A stretch of DNA of 64,000 bases from Mucilaginibacter polytrichastri (GTDB lineage Bacteria; Bacteroidota; Bacteroidia; Sphingobacteriales; Sphingobacteriaceae): contig NZ_MPPL01000001.1 of NCBI RefSeq assembly GCF_001911425.1, positions 3,917,716 through 3,981,715 on the forward strand, read 5' to 3'. Position numbers and translations under genes: made by a program. The notes below the pieces were generated by a model. The model saw only the letters and a program-made list of their open reading frames with translations. It searched no databases and was not told the DNA's origin. Of the stretch, positions 9,983 through 18,893 are shown piece by piece. Numbering within the stretch: position 1 is the first letter of the stretch; every line of letters starts with the position of its first letter.

Positions 9983-10100
9983 GACCTATCCTGCCGAACT
10001 TGTTTCGGCATCCTGCAGGACAGGTCTACGCCATAATTTTTACGCTTGCCGCTCATAGATTTAGCGATTGGGATACCGAACCAAGTTCGAAAGGACAGGG
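9983..10100. repeat. Inverted pair of a dispersed CGAACTTG element
   Basis: Two related copies of a roughly 30-base element lie head to head. The first (9983-10015) contains CTGCCGAACTTGTTTCGGCA; the second (10071-10100), read on the minus strand, contains TTTCGAACTTGGTTCGG. Each core is itself a small hairpin. A third copy lies at 60707-60733 next to recA. This is a dispersed intergenic repeat, noncoding as far as can be seen. Confidence 0.6.
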
Positions 10101-10118
10101 TGGATCATATTCGATACT

Positions 10119-10198
10119 GCGCGTTAGGGATAGCAGTGGAAAGCCCGGAGCGTAGCGAGGACTTGTAACGGATAGCCCGGCCGAAGGCAACGCCCAAA
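10119..10198 (+). ncRNA. Conserved structured intergenic element
   Basis: This unusually GC-rich 80-base stretch begins GCGCGTTAGGGATAGCAGTG and ends near AACGCCCAAA, inside an otherwise AT-rich gap. It can fold with the outer pairing GCGTT/AACGC and an inner hairpin around CCCGGAGCGTAGCGAGGACTT. I recognise the type as a widespread Bacteroidota intergenic sequence, possibly one of the structured RNA motifs described from this phylum (Flavo-1 is the candidate to compare). Whether it is transcribed, and on which strand, is not shown by the sequence. Confidence 0.45.
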
Positions 10199-10535
10199 GT
10201 AGAAGCAAGAAATAAGAATCAAGACTTTCAGTGAAAGTCAATAACAAATTTGCCTTGTTTAGTAATAACAGATAATCTTCTTCGCCTTGCTATAATTTTA
10301 TATACAGCAGAAAAATCTTCACTACTTTAAGAATTATAAAAATTCATAATAAAATCCTGATTATGAATAAAATAATCCAAACAACAATCGTCCCCCATCT
10401 CTCGCGTATCTACTCCAAAAACCACCATCCGGTTTTATAATTCACACAACTATACCGACTGCGAAATACCACCGCTGCACAATCCGTAAGCCAACTACCG
10501 CCGTAATTGTGGTTATAATTTATTAAACACAACCA
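10199..10535. other. AT-rich gap before the fasciclin gene
   Basis: About 340 bases hold no convincing reading frame. A short run of degenerate CTTGNNT heptamers (minus-strand sense) is at 10205-10228. The rest is AT-rich and presumably contains the promoter of the fasciclin-domain gene; no clear TAnnTTTG element was found. Confidence 0.5.
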
Positions 10536-11084
10536 ATGAAAAAATTAATTTTTACGGCCTTTGCTTTAGCAGCTATTGCATTTGCGCCCAACACTTTTGC
10601 ACAAACCAAAATGGTAGGCGGTGCAGCCATGTATCCTACCAAAAATATTATCGAAAACGCTATAAATTCTAAAGACCATACCACACTGGTTGCCGCTGTT
10701 AAAGCTGCCGGTTTGGTTGAAACCTTAGAAGGCGATGGCCCCTTTACTGTGTTCGCACCTACCAACGAAGCTTTTAATAAGCTACCCGAAGGTACAGTAC
10801 CAACTTTACTGAAACCAGAAAACAAAGCGCTGTTAAGTAAAGTATTAACTTACCACGTGGTTGCAGGCCGTTTAAGCGCTGCAGAACTGATGGCTAAAGT
10901 AAAAGCAGGTATGGGCAAAACCGAATTAACTACCGTAAGTGGTGGCAAATTATGGGTAATGCAGGATGGCAAAAAACTTTACCTGGTTGACGAAAAAGGT
11001 GGTAAATCATGGATTACTATTGCAGACGTTTTCCAGAAAAATGGTGTGATACATGTGGTAAACACCGTTTTAATGCCAAATTAA
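10536..11084 (+). CDS. Secreted fasciclin (FAS1) domain protein
   Basis: This 182-residue exported protein has a single FAS1 domain, a fold used in adhesion and in extracellular or periplasmic binding proteins. A signal peptide (MKKLIFTAFALAAIAFAPNTFA) is followed by a short linker. The domain shows both conserved boxes: H1 as GPFTVFAPTNEAFNKLP, and H2 as VIHVVNTVLMP at the C-terminus, with YHVVAGRL between them. It is monocistronic, with a strong terminator directly downstream. Ligand and partner are unknown. Confidence 0.9.
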   Translation: MKKLIFTAFALAAIAFAPNTFAQTKMVGGAAMYPTKNIIENAINSKDHTTLVAAVKAAGLVETLEGDGPFTVFAPTNEAFNKLPEGTVPTLLKPENKALLSKVLTYHVVAGRLSAAELMAKVKAGMGKTELTTVSGGKLWVMQDGKKLYLVDEKGGKSWITIADVFQKNGVIHVVNTVLMPN

Positions 11085-11115
11085 TTTTAGCAGTTCCTAT
11101 TTTAATTTAATGATT

Positions 11116-11146
11116 AGCCCGGTAGCTTTAAGCGCCGGGCTTTTTT
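11116..11146 (+). terminator. Rho-independent terminator of the fasciclin gene
   Basis: A 7-bp GC-rich stem (AGCCCGG / CCGGGCT) with a 12-base loop is followed by six T residues, about 30 bases after the stop codon of the fasciclin gene. Confidence 0.85.
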
Positions 11147-11381
11147 GTGAACATACCGACAGGAAATAAACAATATTGACAATAAACCATTGAATGCATA
11201 TTTACACGTTAAATTATTAAGTAGATGGGGTTGTTTAGTCGAAATAAAGCTTTGCCCAATAATAACCCGTGTAGCTAATGTCAAATAATCATTAACTGCA
11301 CTATTTTTTAACATAAAGCGTTACCTTTAGGGTCATAATCCGGGGCATAATTATGCTCATTTACGGACACTAATTAGTTAT

Positions 11382-12263
11382 ATGAGTTTTATCCTTAGTC
11401 CCGTTGATACGGTAGAGAGCATCGATCAGGCCGAGTTTACCGCGAAGTATTTAAAACCTCGTCGCCCTTTAGTTATTAAAGGCTTAACCAAAAGCTGGCC
11501 TGCGCGCGAAAAGTGGACGCCCGAATACTTAAAGGCAGCCATGAATAACCAAGTGGTGCCTTTGTATGATAATTCAAAAGCCGACCCATCTAAACCTATC
11601 AATTCCTCAGCTGCTCAAATGCCTTTTGGCGATTATATGGATCTGATCCGTTCGCAGCCAACCGAACTCCGCATGTTTTTTTTCAATATCTTTAAACAGG
11701 CTCCCGAGCTTTTGAATGATATTGTTTTACCTAAAGATTTAATGGGCGGCTTTATAGAAAGCATGCCTGCTATGTTTTTTGGCGGCTCAAACTCGGTTAC
11801 CTTTTTACATTACGATATCGATCTTCCGCATATATTCCACACCCATTTTGGGGGCACCAAACACGTTATTTTGTTCGAAAACAAATGGAAACGCCGTTTA
11901 TATTGCCTGCCAAATGCCACTTATGCACTGGAAGATTATGATGTATTAAACCCCGATACCAAAGCGTTCCCTGCACTGGAAGGTGTGGAAGGTCAGGAAG
12001 TGATCCTGGAACATGGCGATACCCTGTTTATGCCTACCGGCTACTGGCACTGGATGAAATATCTCGAAGGATCATACTCGTTAAGCCTGCGCGCCTGGGA
12101 TGCATCGCTTACCCGCAAAGCGGCCAGCATATACAACCTAGCCATGAAAGGCGGTGTGGATAGCCTGCTAAAAATGGCTTTCAAAGCTGATTACGCAAAA
12201 TTTCGAGAAAAAACGGCCATTAAATGGGCAGATAGAGCTTTAGCAGCGGGGAAACCGAGATAA
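11382..12263 (+). CDS. Cupin-like JmjC-type dioxygenase family protein
   Basis: This 293-residue protein belongs to the cupin_8/JmjC-like Fe(II)/2-oxoglutarate oxygenase group, which hydroxylates protein or small-molecule substrates. The metal site is visible: HYDID near residue 142 supplies the HxD pair, and GHYWH-like GYWHWMK near 213 supplies the distal histidine. RPLVIKGLTKSWPA near residue 29 is the family N-terminal motif. The substrate cannot be deduced. It stands alone between a terminator and a palindromic repeat that may serve as its own terminator. Confidence 0.85.
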   Translation: MSFILSPVDTVESIDQAEFTAKYLKPRRPLVIKGLTKSWPAREKWTPEYLKAAMNNQVVPLYDNSKADPSKPINSSAAQMPFGDYMDLIRSQPTELRMFFFNIFKQAPELLNDIVLPKDLMGGFIESMPAMFFGGSNSVTFLHYDIDLPHIFHTHFGGTKHVILFENKWKRRLYCLPNATYALEDYDVLNPDTKAFPALEGVEGQEVILEHGDTLFMPTGYWHWMKYLEGSYSLSLRAWDASLTRKAASIYNLAMKGGVDSLLKMAFKADYAKFREKTAIKWADRALAAGKPR

Positions 12264-12273
12264 GTAATAACCA

Positions 12274-12370
12274 AATTTGTCATTCTGAACGATAGTGAAG
12301 AATCTTCTTCGATCTGCACAGTAGTTGTACTGCTTCAAAAGATTCTTCGTTACACTCAGAATGACAAATT
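12274..12370. repeat. Palindromic GTCATTCTGAAC repeat
   Basis: This 97-base inverted repeat has outer arms AATTTGTCATTCTGA / TCAGAATGACAAATT and inner arms GAAGAATCTT / AAGATTCTTC. A second member is at 59436-59526, and a relative based on GTCATTGCGAG is at 19521-19621. These are REP-like or MITE-like intergenic elements. This copy lies downstream of the JmjC-like gene and probably folds in its transcript. Confidence 0.75.
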
Positions 12371-12423
12371 ATTATGTCTAAATTAGTCTGATCCTCTATA
12401 AGTAGTTGTCACTTCCGCACTTT

Positions 12424-12452
12424 TTCGCTGCCGATTCTTGACTCTTGATTCC
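12424..12452. repeat. Degenerate CTTGNNT heptamer run
   Basis: Units CTTGACT, CTTGATT and CCCTAAA follow each other at a 7-base period, just downstream of the 3' end of the DUF4440-like gene. It is one of several such runs at gene junctions in this window. Confidence 0.5.
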
Positions 12453-12457
12453 CTAAA

Positions 12458-12877
12458 TCAAGAGGTATGATCTGCCACTATCTTCCAAACTCCGTTAAAT
12501 TTCTTAAACCAAAGTGTAAAATATCCTCCGGGTGCATCTTTGGCACGTTTTAAGTTCCAGGCGCCTAATACAAATGCATTGGTTTTATCAAGCACATCAA
12601 CCTTAAGTATTTTAAAGGTAAGTTGCCCCATGGTTGCTTTATCGGGGTAAGTTTTTTTATAATGATCCAAGGTGGTTTGCCAGCCATAGTTGGGGCCTTT
12701 TGTTCCTAAGAACAATAGCGAATCTGATTTCCAGTAGCTTTGCATAAAGGCATCGATATTGCCGCGGTTCCAGTCCTGCTGTTGGGTTGCCAACACTTTA
12801 AGGATAGCTTGCTTGTCCTGCGCAAAGCAGATGCAGGACAAAAGAATAATGGCACAAGACAGAATAAGTTTCTTCAT
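12458..12877 (-). CDS. Exported SnoaL/DUF4440-like protein
   Basis: This 139-residue protein has an N-terminal signal peptide (MKKLILSCAIILLSCICFA). The remaining part is typical of the NTF2-like/DUF4440 fold: QQQDWNRGNIDAFMQSYW near the start, SDSLLFLG, YKKTYPDKATMGQLTFKI, and a C-terminal GYFTLWFKKFNGVWKIVADH. Members bind small molecules or act as poorly characterised enzymes; no catalytic role can be assigned. It is a single gene, divergent from the PfkB kinase. Confidence 0.85.
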   Translation of the reverse strand: MKKLILSCAIILLSCICFAQDKQAILKVLATQQQDWNRGNIDAFMQSYWKSDSLLFLGTKGPNYGWQTTLDHYKKTYPDKATMGQLTFKILKVDVLDKTNAFVLGAWNLKRAKDAPGGYFTLWFKKFNGVWKIVADHTS

Positions 12878-12949
12878 GACTAAAAGTAAACATTTTGAAT
12901 GTTAAAATCTTTTAGCTTTACGCTTTCTGCTTAAAAAAACATTACTGAT

Positions 12950-13807
12950 ATGAGTAACCAGGTATTATGCTACGGCGAAGTTTTATGGGACACCTTTGGT
13001 ACCACTAAAAAAGCGGGCGGCGCACCCATGAATGTAGCCTGGAACCTAAAGCAACAAGGCAACGATGTTTTGTTTGCCAGCAGCGTAGGCAGCGACCCGC
13101 TGGGCGACGAGCTGATTAACTTTTTACAAAAACACGGCTTGTACTCGCCATTGGTACAGCAGGATGAAGATTTACCCACCTGCCAGGTTACCGTGCAATT
13201 GGATGCCGAACAGCAGGCTACTTATATCATCCCAGAACCGGTATCATGGGACAACATTGCAGTAACCGACGAGTTGCTGGCAGCCGCCCGTTCATCAGCA
13301 GCCATTGTGTTCGGCACTTTGGTTTGCCGCGAAAAGGTTTCGCGCAATACCTTGTTCGAGTTACTCGACGAAACATCGGCCCTTACCGTTTTCGACGTTA
13401 ACCTGCGCGCGCCGCATTACCAGCTGGACACCATACAAACCCTGGCGGCCAAAGCCAAAGTAATTAAGATGAACGAAGAAGAAGCCAACTTGCTGATTGG
13501 CGGTGGAAGCGGCTCATTAAAAGATAAGATCATCGAATTTCAGCGCACTTACCACCCGCAAACTATTTGCGTTACCCGGGGCGACAAAGGCGCCATACTA
13601 TGGCACGATGATGAATTTTATGAGCATCCGGGCTTTAAAGTAGAGGTGGTTGATACCGTTGGTGCAGGTGATGCTTTTCTGGCAACCCTGGTATGCGGTT
13701 TACTTAACAATAAAACCCCGCAGCAAATTATAGAAAACGCCTGCAAGATAGGTGCTTTTGTGGCCAGCCAGCAAGGCGCTACCCCGGTATACTCTGCAGC
13801 TTTATAA
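12950..13807 (+). CDS. PfkB-family carbohydrate kinase (fructokinase-like)
   Basis: This enzyme is expected to phosphorylate a sugar, most likely fructose, with ATP. The 285-residue protein has the N-terminal sugar-binding glycine motif (GGAPMNVAWNLKQQG, about 24-38). The C-terminal PfkB signature is DTVGAGDAFLATL, with the catalytic aspartate of GAGD at about residue 241. The CYGEVLWDTF start is typical of fructokinases of this family. No sugar transporter or glycosidase is adjacent, so the substrate is inferred from family only. Confidence 0.9.
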   Translation: MSNQVLCYGEVLWDTFGTTKKAGGAPMNVAWNLKQQGNDVLFASSVGSDPLGDELINFLQKHGLYSPLVQQDEDLPTCQVTVQLDAEQQATYIIPEPVSWDNIAVTDELLAAARSSAAIVFGTLVCREKVSRNTLFELLDETSALTVFDVNLRAPHYQLDTIQTLAAKAKVIKMNEEEANLLIGGGSGSLKDKIIEFQRTYHPQTICVTRGDKGAILWHDDEFYEHPGFKVEVVDTVGAGDAFLATLVCGLLNNKTPQQIIENACKIGAFVASQQGATPVYSAAL

Positions 13808-13948
13808 TTGAGGTTTAAAACGGTATTAATTGTATTGATGTATCATCATTCAACAGTCATTATTGTGGCAACTGAAATTTACGGTGTTGACGGGCCAAAC
13901 TTTTCCGGGAAATTATCCGTTAATTTACTTTAGAAGAAAGGCAAAAAC

Positions 13949-15046
13949 ATGCGAGGATTTGGATTCTCCAAATATATACCCAGTGAGATCCCCAAAGGCG
14001 GATTTGACGAGTTACTAAAATTATTCCTGGAATTACTGAACTATACGTCTGGTGATGCTGGCGAAGCCCTGCAATGGCTTAACGAGCTGGATAAGCAATA
14101 CAACATCACCAATGATGAGTATGGTATGGGCGATTTCCTCGATGAGCTGAAGCAAAAAGGCTTCCTCACCGAAGACAACGAAAAAGGTGAATTTAACATC
14201 ACCGCCAAAACAGAACAAAGCATTAGGCAATCGGCCCTGGAAGATATTTTCGGCAAGCTGAAAAAATCAGGCAAGGGCAATCACCGTTCGCCGCAATCGG
14301 GTCAGGGTGATGAAAAAAATGCCGAACGCCGCGAATTTGAGTTTGGAGACAGCCTGGATCAGATTGATATTACACAATCTATCCACAACGCTCAGGTAAA
14401 CCATGGCATCGGCGATTTTATAATGACCGAGCGCGATCTGGAAGTAGAGGAAATGGACTATAAAACCCTCACCTCTACCGTGCTGATGATCGACATTTCG
14501 CACTCGATGATCCTTTATGGTGAAGACAGAATTACCCCTGCCAAAAAAGTAGCGATGGCACTGGCCGAACTCATCCGCACTAAATATCCCAAGGATACCC
14601 TGGATATTGTGGTGTTTGGTAATGATGCCTGGCCGATAACACTAAAGGACCTTCCCTATTTACAGGTTGGCCCCTACCATACCAATACCTATGCAGGTTT
14701 AGAACTGGCTACAGATTTATTGCGCAGGCGCAAAACCAGTAATAAACAAATTTTTATGATTACAGATGGTAAACCAACCTGCTTAAAGGAAGGCACCAAG
14801 TATTATAAAAACAGTATAGGGCTGGACAGGAAGGTAGTTAACAAAACCCTGAATATGGCAGCACAATGTAAACGGTTAAAAATACCGATTACCACGTTTA
14901 TGATTGCCAAAGACCCTTACCTGCAACAGTTTGTACGTAAATTTACAGAAACCAACGGCGGTAAAGCATTTTACAGCTCGCTAAACGGACTCGGCGAATA
15001 CATTTTTGAAGATTATATCCGTAACCGGAGAAAAACTGTACGTTGA
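13949..15046 (+). CDS. VWA domain protein, partner of the AAA+ ATPase
   Basis: This 365-residue cytosolic protein has an alpha-helical N-terminus and a von Willebrand factor A domain from about residue 175. The metal-ion-dependent adhesion site is visible as MIDISHSM (DxSxS-like), with a later threonine (TYAGLELATDLL) and FMITDGKPT. Such proteins pair with MoxR/ChlI-type AAA+ ATPases, as here with the gene 137 bases downstream. The pair resembles the ChlD/ChlI arrangement of magnesium chelatase, but there is no chlorophyll context, so a chaperone-like role in maturing a target protein is more likely. A purine-rich AGAAGAAAGG stretch precedes the ATG. Confidence 0.88.
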   Translation: MRGFGFSKYIPSEIPKGGFDELLKLFLELLNYTSGDAGEALQWLNELDKQYNITNDEYGMGDFLDELKQKGFLTEDNEKGEFNITAKTEQSIRQSALEDIFGKLKKSGKGNHRSPQSGQGDEKNAERREFEFGDSLDQIDITQSIHNAQVNHGIGDFIMTERDLEVEEMDYKTLTSTVLMIDISHSMILYGEDRITPAKKVAMALAELIRTKYPKDTLDIVVFGNDAWPITLKDLPYLQVGPYHTNTYAGLELATDLLRRRKTSNKQIFMITDGKPTCLKEGTKYYKNSIGLDRKVVNKTLNMAAQCKRLKIPITTFMIAKDPYLQQFVRKFTETNGGKAFYSSLNGLGEYIFEDYIRNRRKTVR

Positions 15047-15050
15047 GTGT

Positions 15051-15175
15051 GTCCGGAAGTCCGAAAAGTCGGAAAGTCCGGAAGACGAAACAGCTTAAAA
15101 AATAAATTAAACCCGTATGCGGGTGATTGTAAAACTTTAAAAAACGGACTTCCGGTCTTGCGGACTTTCCGACTT
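15051..15175. repeat. Inverted octamer-type repeat between VWA and AAA+ genes
   Basis: The left arm (15051-15084) repeats a unit like AGTCCGGA at 8-9 base spacing. The right arm (15143-15175) repeats the complementary unit (TCCGGTCT, TGCGGACT, TTCCGACT). A long imperfect hairpin results, filling the gap between two genes expected to be co-expressed. Confidence 0.7.
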
Positions 15176-15183
15176 AAAACAGA

Positions 15184-16683
15184 ATGAGCGAACTATTAAA
15201 TATAAAGACCCTCGGTCAGTTAAAAAAAACCAGCTACAAAAGCCGGTCGGTTAAAGAAGAATTAAGGCAGAACCTGATTACCCAACTTCAGAATAAAGAT
15301 GCGGGATTTGAAGGTATTATCGGTTATGAGGATACCGTTATACCAGATCTGCAGACTGCCATTTTATCAAGACACAATACCTTGCTGTTAGGCTTACGCG
15401 GCCAAGCTAAAACCCGTATTGCACGCCTGCTGGTAAACCTGCTGGATGAGTATGTGCCCTTTATAGAAGGATCTGAACTGTATGACGATCCCCTGGCACC
15501 TATCTCTTGGTTTGGCCGTAATGAGATAGCTACTAAAGGCGATGAAACCCCTATCGCCTGGGTACACCGCAGTGATCGTTATACCGAGAAACTAGCTACC
15601 CCCGATGTTACCGTTGCCGATTTAATTGGCGATGTTGACCCGATTAAGGCAGCTACCCTGAAATTAACCTATGCTGATGAACGCGTAATCCACTTCGGCT
15701 TGATCCCTCGCGCACACCGTGGTATTTTTGTGATTAACGAATTGCCCGATCTGCAGGCTCGTATCCAGGTATCTTTATTCAACATCCTGCAAGAGAAAGA
15801 CATCCAGATTCGTGGTTTTAAACTGCGTTTACCGTTGGATATCCAGTTTGTATTTACAGCCAATCCGGAAGATTATACCAACCGTGGTTCTATCGTTACA
15901 CCGTTGAAAGACAGGATAGAAAGCCAGATCCTCACCCACTACCCACGCTCTTTAGATATTTCCCGCCGCATTACCCAGCAGGAAGCCAACCTCACCCCAG
16001 AGCAGATTGCCACCGTAGAATCTGACGGCTTGGTTAAAGATCTGGTTGAACAGATTGCTTTCGAGGCCCGCGACTCTGAATACATCGACAAAAAATCGGG
16101 CGTGTCGGCACGTTTAACTATCTCAGCTTATGAAAATCTAATCAGTAACGCAGAACGTCGCATGCTGATCAACGGCGAGAAAAATACTTTTGTGCGCATC
16201 TCAGATTTTCTGGGTGTTATCCCGGCTATTACCGGTAAAATAGAGCTGGTTTACGAAGGCGAGCTGGAAGGCCCGGCCAAAGTGGCTAATATATTAGTAG
16301 GCAAGGCTATTAAAACTTTGATGCTACAATTTTTCCCTGACCCGGAGAAAGCTAAAAAATCTAAAAAAGGCAATCCTTACACCGAAGTTGTAAACTGGTT
16401 TAGCGATGGCAATACGTTAGATCTGATCGATGACCTATCCTTACCCGCCTACAAAAAGGCCTTAAATTCGGTAACCGGCTTAAAGGAGATTGTAAAACAG
16501 TTTCACCCGAGTTTGGCAGAGAACCAGCAGTTGTTGCTGATGGAGTTTGTACTGCATGGCCTGGCAGAGTTTTCGCAACTCAATAAAGGATTCCTCGACA
16601 AAGGTTTTACCTTTGCAGATATGTTCGACAGCTTGTTTAATTTGCAGGCCGACGACGAAGATCTGGAAGACGATCGTTACTAA
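15184..16683 (+). CDS. MoxR/ChlI-type AAA+ ATPase
   Basis: This 499-residue ATPase resembles the magnesium-chelatase subunit I/MoxR class. The P-loop is GLRGQAKT at about 70-77, unusual in having R and Q in the central positions. The Walker B region lies around GIFVINELPDL, and a sensor-1 like stretch is FVFTANPEDYTNRG. Family members couple ATP hydrolysis to remodelling a partner held by a VWA protein, here the upstream gene. The C-terminal 150 residues are helical and end in an acidic tail (ADDEDLEDD). The two genes form a module, separated only by an octamer-type inverted repeat. Confidence 0.88.
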   Translation: MSELLNIKTLGQLKKTSYKSRSVKEELRQNLITQLQNKDAGFEGIIGYEDTVIPDLQTAILSRHNTLLLGLRGQAKTRIARLLVNLLDEYVPFIEGSELYDDPLAPISWFGRNEIATKGDETPIAWVHRSDRYTEKLATPDVTVADLIGDVDPIKAATLKLTYADERVIHFGLIPRAHRGIFVINELPDLQARIQVSLFNILQEKDIQIRGFKLRLPLDIQFVFTANPEDYTNRGSIVTPLKDRIESQILTHYPRSLDISRRITQQEANLTPEQIATVESDGLVKDLVEQIAFEARDSEYIDKKSGVSARLTISAYENLISNAERRMLINGEKNTFVRISDFLGVIPAITGKIELVYEGELEGPAKVANILVGKAIKTLMLQFFPDPEKAKKSKKGNPYTEVVNWFSDGNTLDLIDDLSLPAYKKALNSVTGLKEIVKQFHPSLAENQQLLLMEFVLHGLAEFSQLNKGFLDKGFTFADMFDSLFNLQADDEDLEDDRY

Positions 16684-16691
16684 TATTAAAA

Positions 16692-17975
16692 ATGACGGGG
16701 CAAACTAGTATTGTTATTTTAATTGCCATCGGCCTGCTACTGGCCGATATGTATATTATAAAAAGTTTAAAAAGCGCTTTAACATGGCGCTTTTTACATA
16801 ATAAATGGTTTGCCAGGGCTTACTGGGCATTTGCGCTATTGCTGATAGCCGGCTTGTTTTTAAGCGTATTTTTTAAAATAGGCGTAGGCATTAGGGCTGC
16901 TATACTCATGGTGTTCTTTCTGCTATTAGTCGGCCGTATTTGTCTGCTTCCGTTTTTGTTTTTGGACGAGATCCGGCGGTTTGTTATCCGCCTAACCCGC
17001 AACAATAAAGAGGCGGACGTTTTAGAAAAAACGGATCCTCCCACTACACCCACTAACACAGATGCCATCCCCCGTTCGGAATTTTTGGTCAAAGCGGGCT
17101 TATTAGCTTCGGCATTACCATTGGCCGGCTTAGGTTATGGCATTGCTACAGGTGTGTATGATTACCAGGTAAGGCGGCAAACTTTATACTTACCCAACCT
17201 GCCTAAAAAGTTTGACGGTATTCGCTTAGGGCAAATTTCAGATATTCACTCGGGCAGCTTTTATAATAAAAAAGCGGTGCTAGGCGGTGTTGAGATATTG
17301 ATGAAAGAAAAAGCCGACTTTATTTTTTTTACCGGTGATCTGGTTAATGACCTCACCACCGAGATGAGGGACTACCAGGACATTTTCTCTAAAGTAAAAG
17401 CCCCACTAGGCGTGTATTCATCACTGGGTAACCATGATTATGGCGACTATGCCTGGTGGCCTGATGAAGCCGCCAAACAAAAAAACCTGCAAGATTTAAA
17501 AGATACTCACAAGCGCATGGGCTGGGACTTGTTAATGAACGAGAACCGCCGCCTGAAAGTTGATGGTGAAGAAATAGGCATCCTAGGTGTAGAAAACTGG
17601 GGCCTGCTGAGCCGTTTCCCTAAATATGGCCGCATGGATCTGGCCACAAAAAACACAGATGACTTACCAGTAAAGTTACTGCTCTCGCACGATCCCTCAC
17701 ATTGGCAGGCGCAGGTAGTACCGCATTACAAGCAAATAGATGTGATGTTCTCGGGCCATACGCATGGAATGCAGTTTGGCGTACGTACCAAAGAGTTTCA
17801 ATGGAGCCCGATTGAATATGTTTACAAAGAATGGGCTGGTTTATATCACGAAGGCGCACAACAATTATATGTAAATGTTGGTTATGGTTTCTTAGGATAT
17901 CCTGGCCGCGTTGGAATATTGCCGGAGATTACGATATTTACATTAAAAGCCGCACCGCAACCAATTACAGCGTAA
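16692..17975 (+). CDS. Membrane-anchored metallophosphoesterase
   Basis: This 427-residue calcineurin-like phosphoesterase has an N-terminal membrane part (about four helices within the first 150 residues) and a catalytic domain facing out of or along the membrane. All five metal-binding blocks are present: GQISDIHSG, FFTGDLVND, LGNHDYG, LLSHDPSHW and FSGHTHGMQFG. Relatives include YkuE-like enzymes acting on lipid-linked phosphoesters. The ATG is only 8 bases after the AAA+ gene, so it may be read from the same transcript. The true substrate is unknown. Confidence 0.9.
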   Translation: MTGQTSIVILIAIGLLLADMYIIKSLKSALTWRFLHNKWFARAYWAFALLLIAGLFLSVFFKIGVGIRAAILMVFFLLLVGRICLLPFLFLDEIRRFVIRLTRNNKEADVLEKTDPPTTPTNTDAIPRSEFLVKAGLLASALPLAGLGYGIATGVYDYQVRRQTLYLPNLPKKFDGIRLGQISDIHSGSFYNKKAVLGGVEILMKEKADFIFFTGDLVNDLTTEMRDYQDIFSKVKAPLGVYSSLGNHDYGDYAWWPDEAAKQKNLQDLKDTHKRMGWDLLMNENRRLKVDGEEIGILGVENWGLLSRFPKYGRMDLATKNTDDLPVKLLLSHDPSHWQAQVVPHYKQIDVMFSGHTHGMQFGVRTKEFQWSPIEYVYKEWAGLYHEGAQQLYVNVGYGFLGYPGRVGILPEITIFTLKAAPQPITA

Positions 17976-18003
17976 AAGGCGGGCAAAACTATTACTTCAT
18001 TAA

Positions 18004-18891
18004 ATGAAGAAACTTTTAAAGTCTGCCTTTGATTGCCTGTTATTCAGCAATATTTTCATGTCGCTTTGTGCGGTAGCGCAGGCTTTAGTTACCTTCCATT
18101 TAATTGGCGCTAAGCCGGTTTACCCGGTGCTGGTACTACTCTTTGCATCTACGCTGGGGCTTTATAATTTCAGCATTCTTATATCTAAACCAGCACATCC
18201 TCAAAAATCACCTTATTTACGTGTCCGCTGGTTTTTTGGGCATTACAGGTTAATGGTAAGTTTTACCATCATTTCTGTGCTAATGCTTATTCCGTTGTTC
18301 TTCTTCGTTTCGTTCGAATCAAAGATCCTGCTCATCTTTATGGCTATCCTCTCTGTAGGCTATGGCTTGCCATTATTTACCGTTGGTGACAGAAAGTACG
18401 GCCTGCGGCATATACCAGGCTTAAAGCCTTTCTTAATTACCCTGGTATGGACACTAAGCTGCGTATTGCTACCGGTATTGGAGGCGCTAGACCTGCACAT
18501 GACCAGCATCTCTATGCGCGACACCACCATCCTTATTGCCAAGCGCTTTTTATTCATCGGCGCGTTAACCATACCATTTGATATACGCGACCTGTTTCAG
18601 GATAAGATCACCAACCTTAAAACCATCCCGGTAGCCTGGGGCGAAAAAAATGCTTACCTGTTTTGCCAGGTATTACTGGCGGGCTACGTTGCTTTGCTTT
18701 TTGTGTTTAGAAACAATGGCTTCAATACCGATTTCTGGGCCTTAACGATTACCGTAGTTTTAACAGGATGGCTTATTTTTAAATCCAAGTGGGAAAAGAA
18801 TGAGTATTATTATTTCTTTTACATGGATGGCGTGCTGATTTTGCAATATTTAGTATTAGCTGCATTCGGTTACCTATCTCAATACCTTTAA
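18004..18891 (+). CDS. UbiA-like integral membrane protein
   Basis: This 295-residue protein has about eight hydrophobic helices. It looks like a divergent UbiA-family prenyltransferase. The second Asp motif is present as FDIRDLFQDK near residue 197, followed by NLKTIPVAWGEKNA, as in UbiA enzymes (D-x-x-D then T-x-P). The first motif (NDxxD) is not present; the matching region reads GLYNFSILIS near residue 56, which lacks both aspartates. The protein may have lost prenyl-diphosphate chemistry or use a different site. It overlaps functionally unrelated neighbours and is followed 2 bases later by a methyltransferase, so the two may act on one lipid substrate (inference). Confidence 0.65.
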   Translation: MKKLLKSAFDCLLFSNIFMSLCAVAQALVTFHLIGAKPVYPVLVLLFASTLGLYNFSILISKPAHPQKSPYLRVRWFFGHYRLMVSFTIISVLMLIPLFFFVSFESKILLIFMAILSVGYGLPLFTVGDRKYGLRHIPGLKPFLITLVWTLSCVLLPVLEALDLHMTSISMRDTTILIAKRFLFIGALTIPFDIRDLFQDKITNLKTIPVAWGEKNAYLFCQVLLAGYVALLFVFRNNGFNTDFWALTITVVLTGWLIFKSKWEKNEYYYFFYMDGVLILQYLVLAAFGYLSQYL

Positions 18892-18893
18892 CC

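Noticed and set aside
10053..10247. Minus-strand frame of 64 codons in the 10-kb gap
   Set aside because: It lies over the structured element and the CGAACTTG pair; the residues reflect those noncoding repeats.
11114..11314. Minus-strand frame of 66 codons after the fasciclin gene
   Set aside because: It contains the fasciclin terminator and has no family resemblance or upstream signals.
15184..16683. Calling the AAA+ gene a true magnesium chelatase subunit
   Set aside because: No other chlorophyll or cobalt-chelatase genes are present, and the P-loop is atypical, so only the MoxR/ChlI class is claimed.
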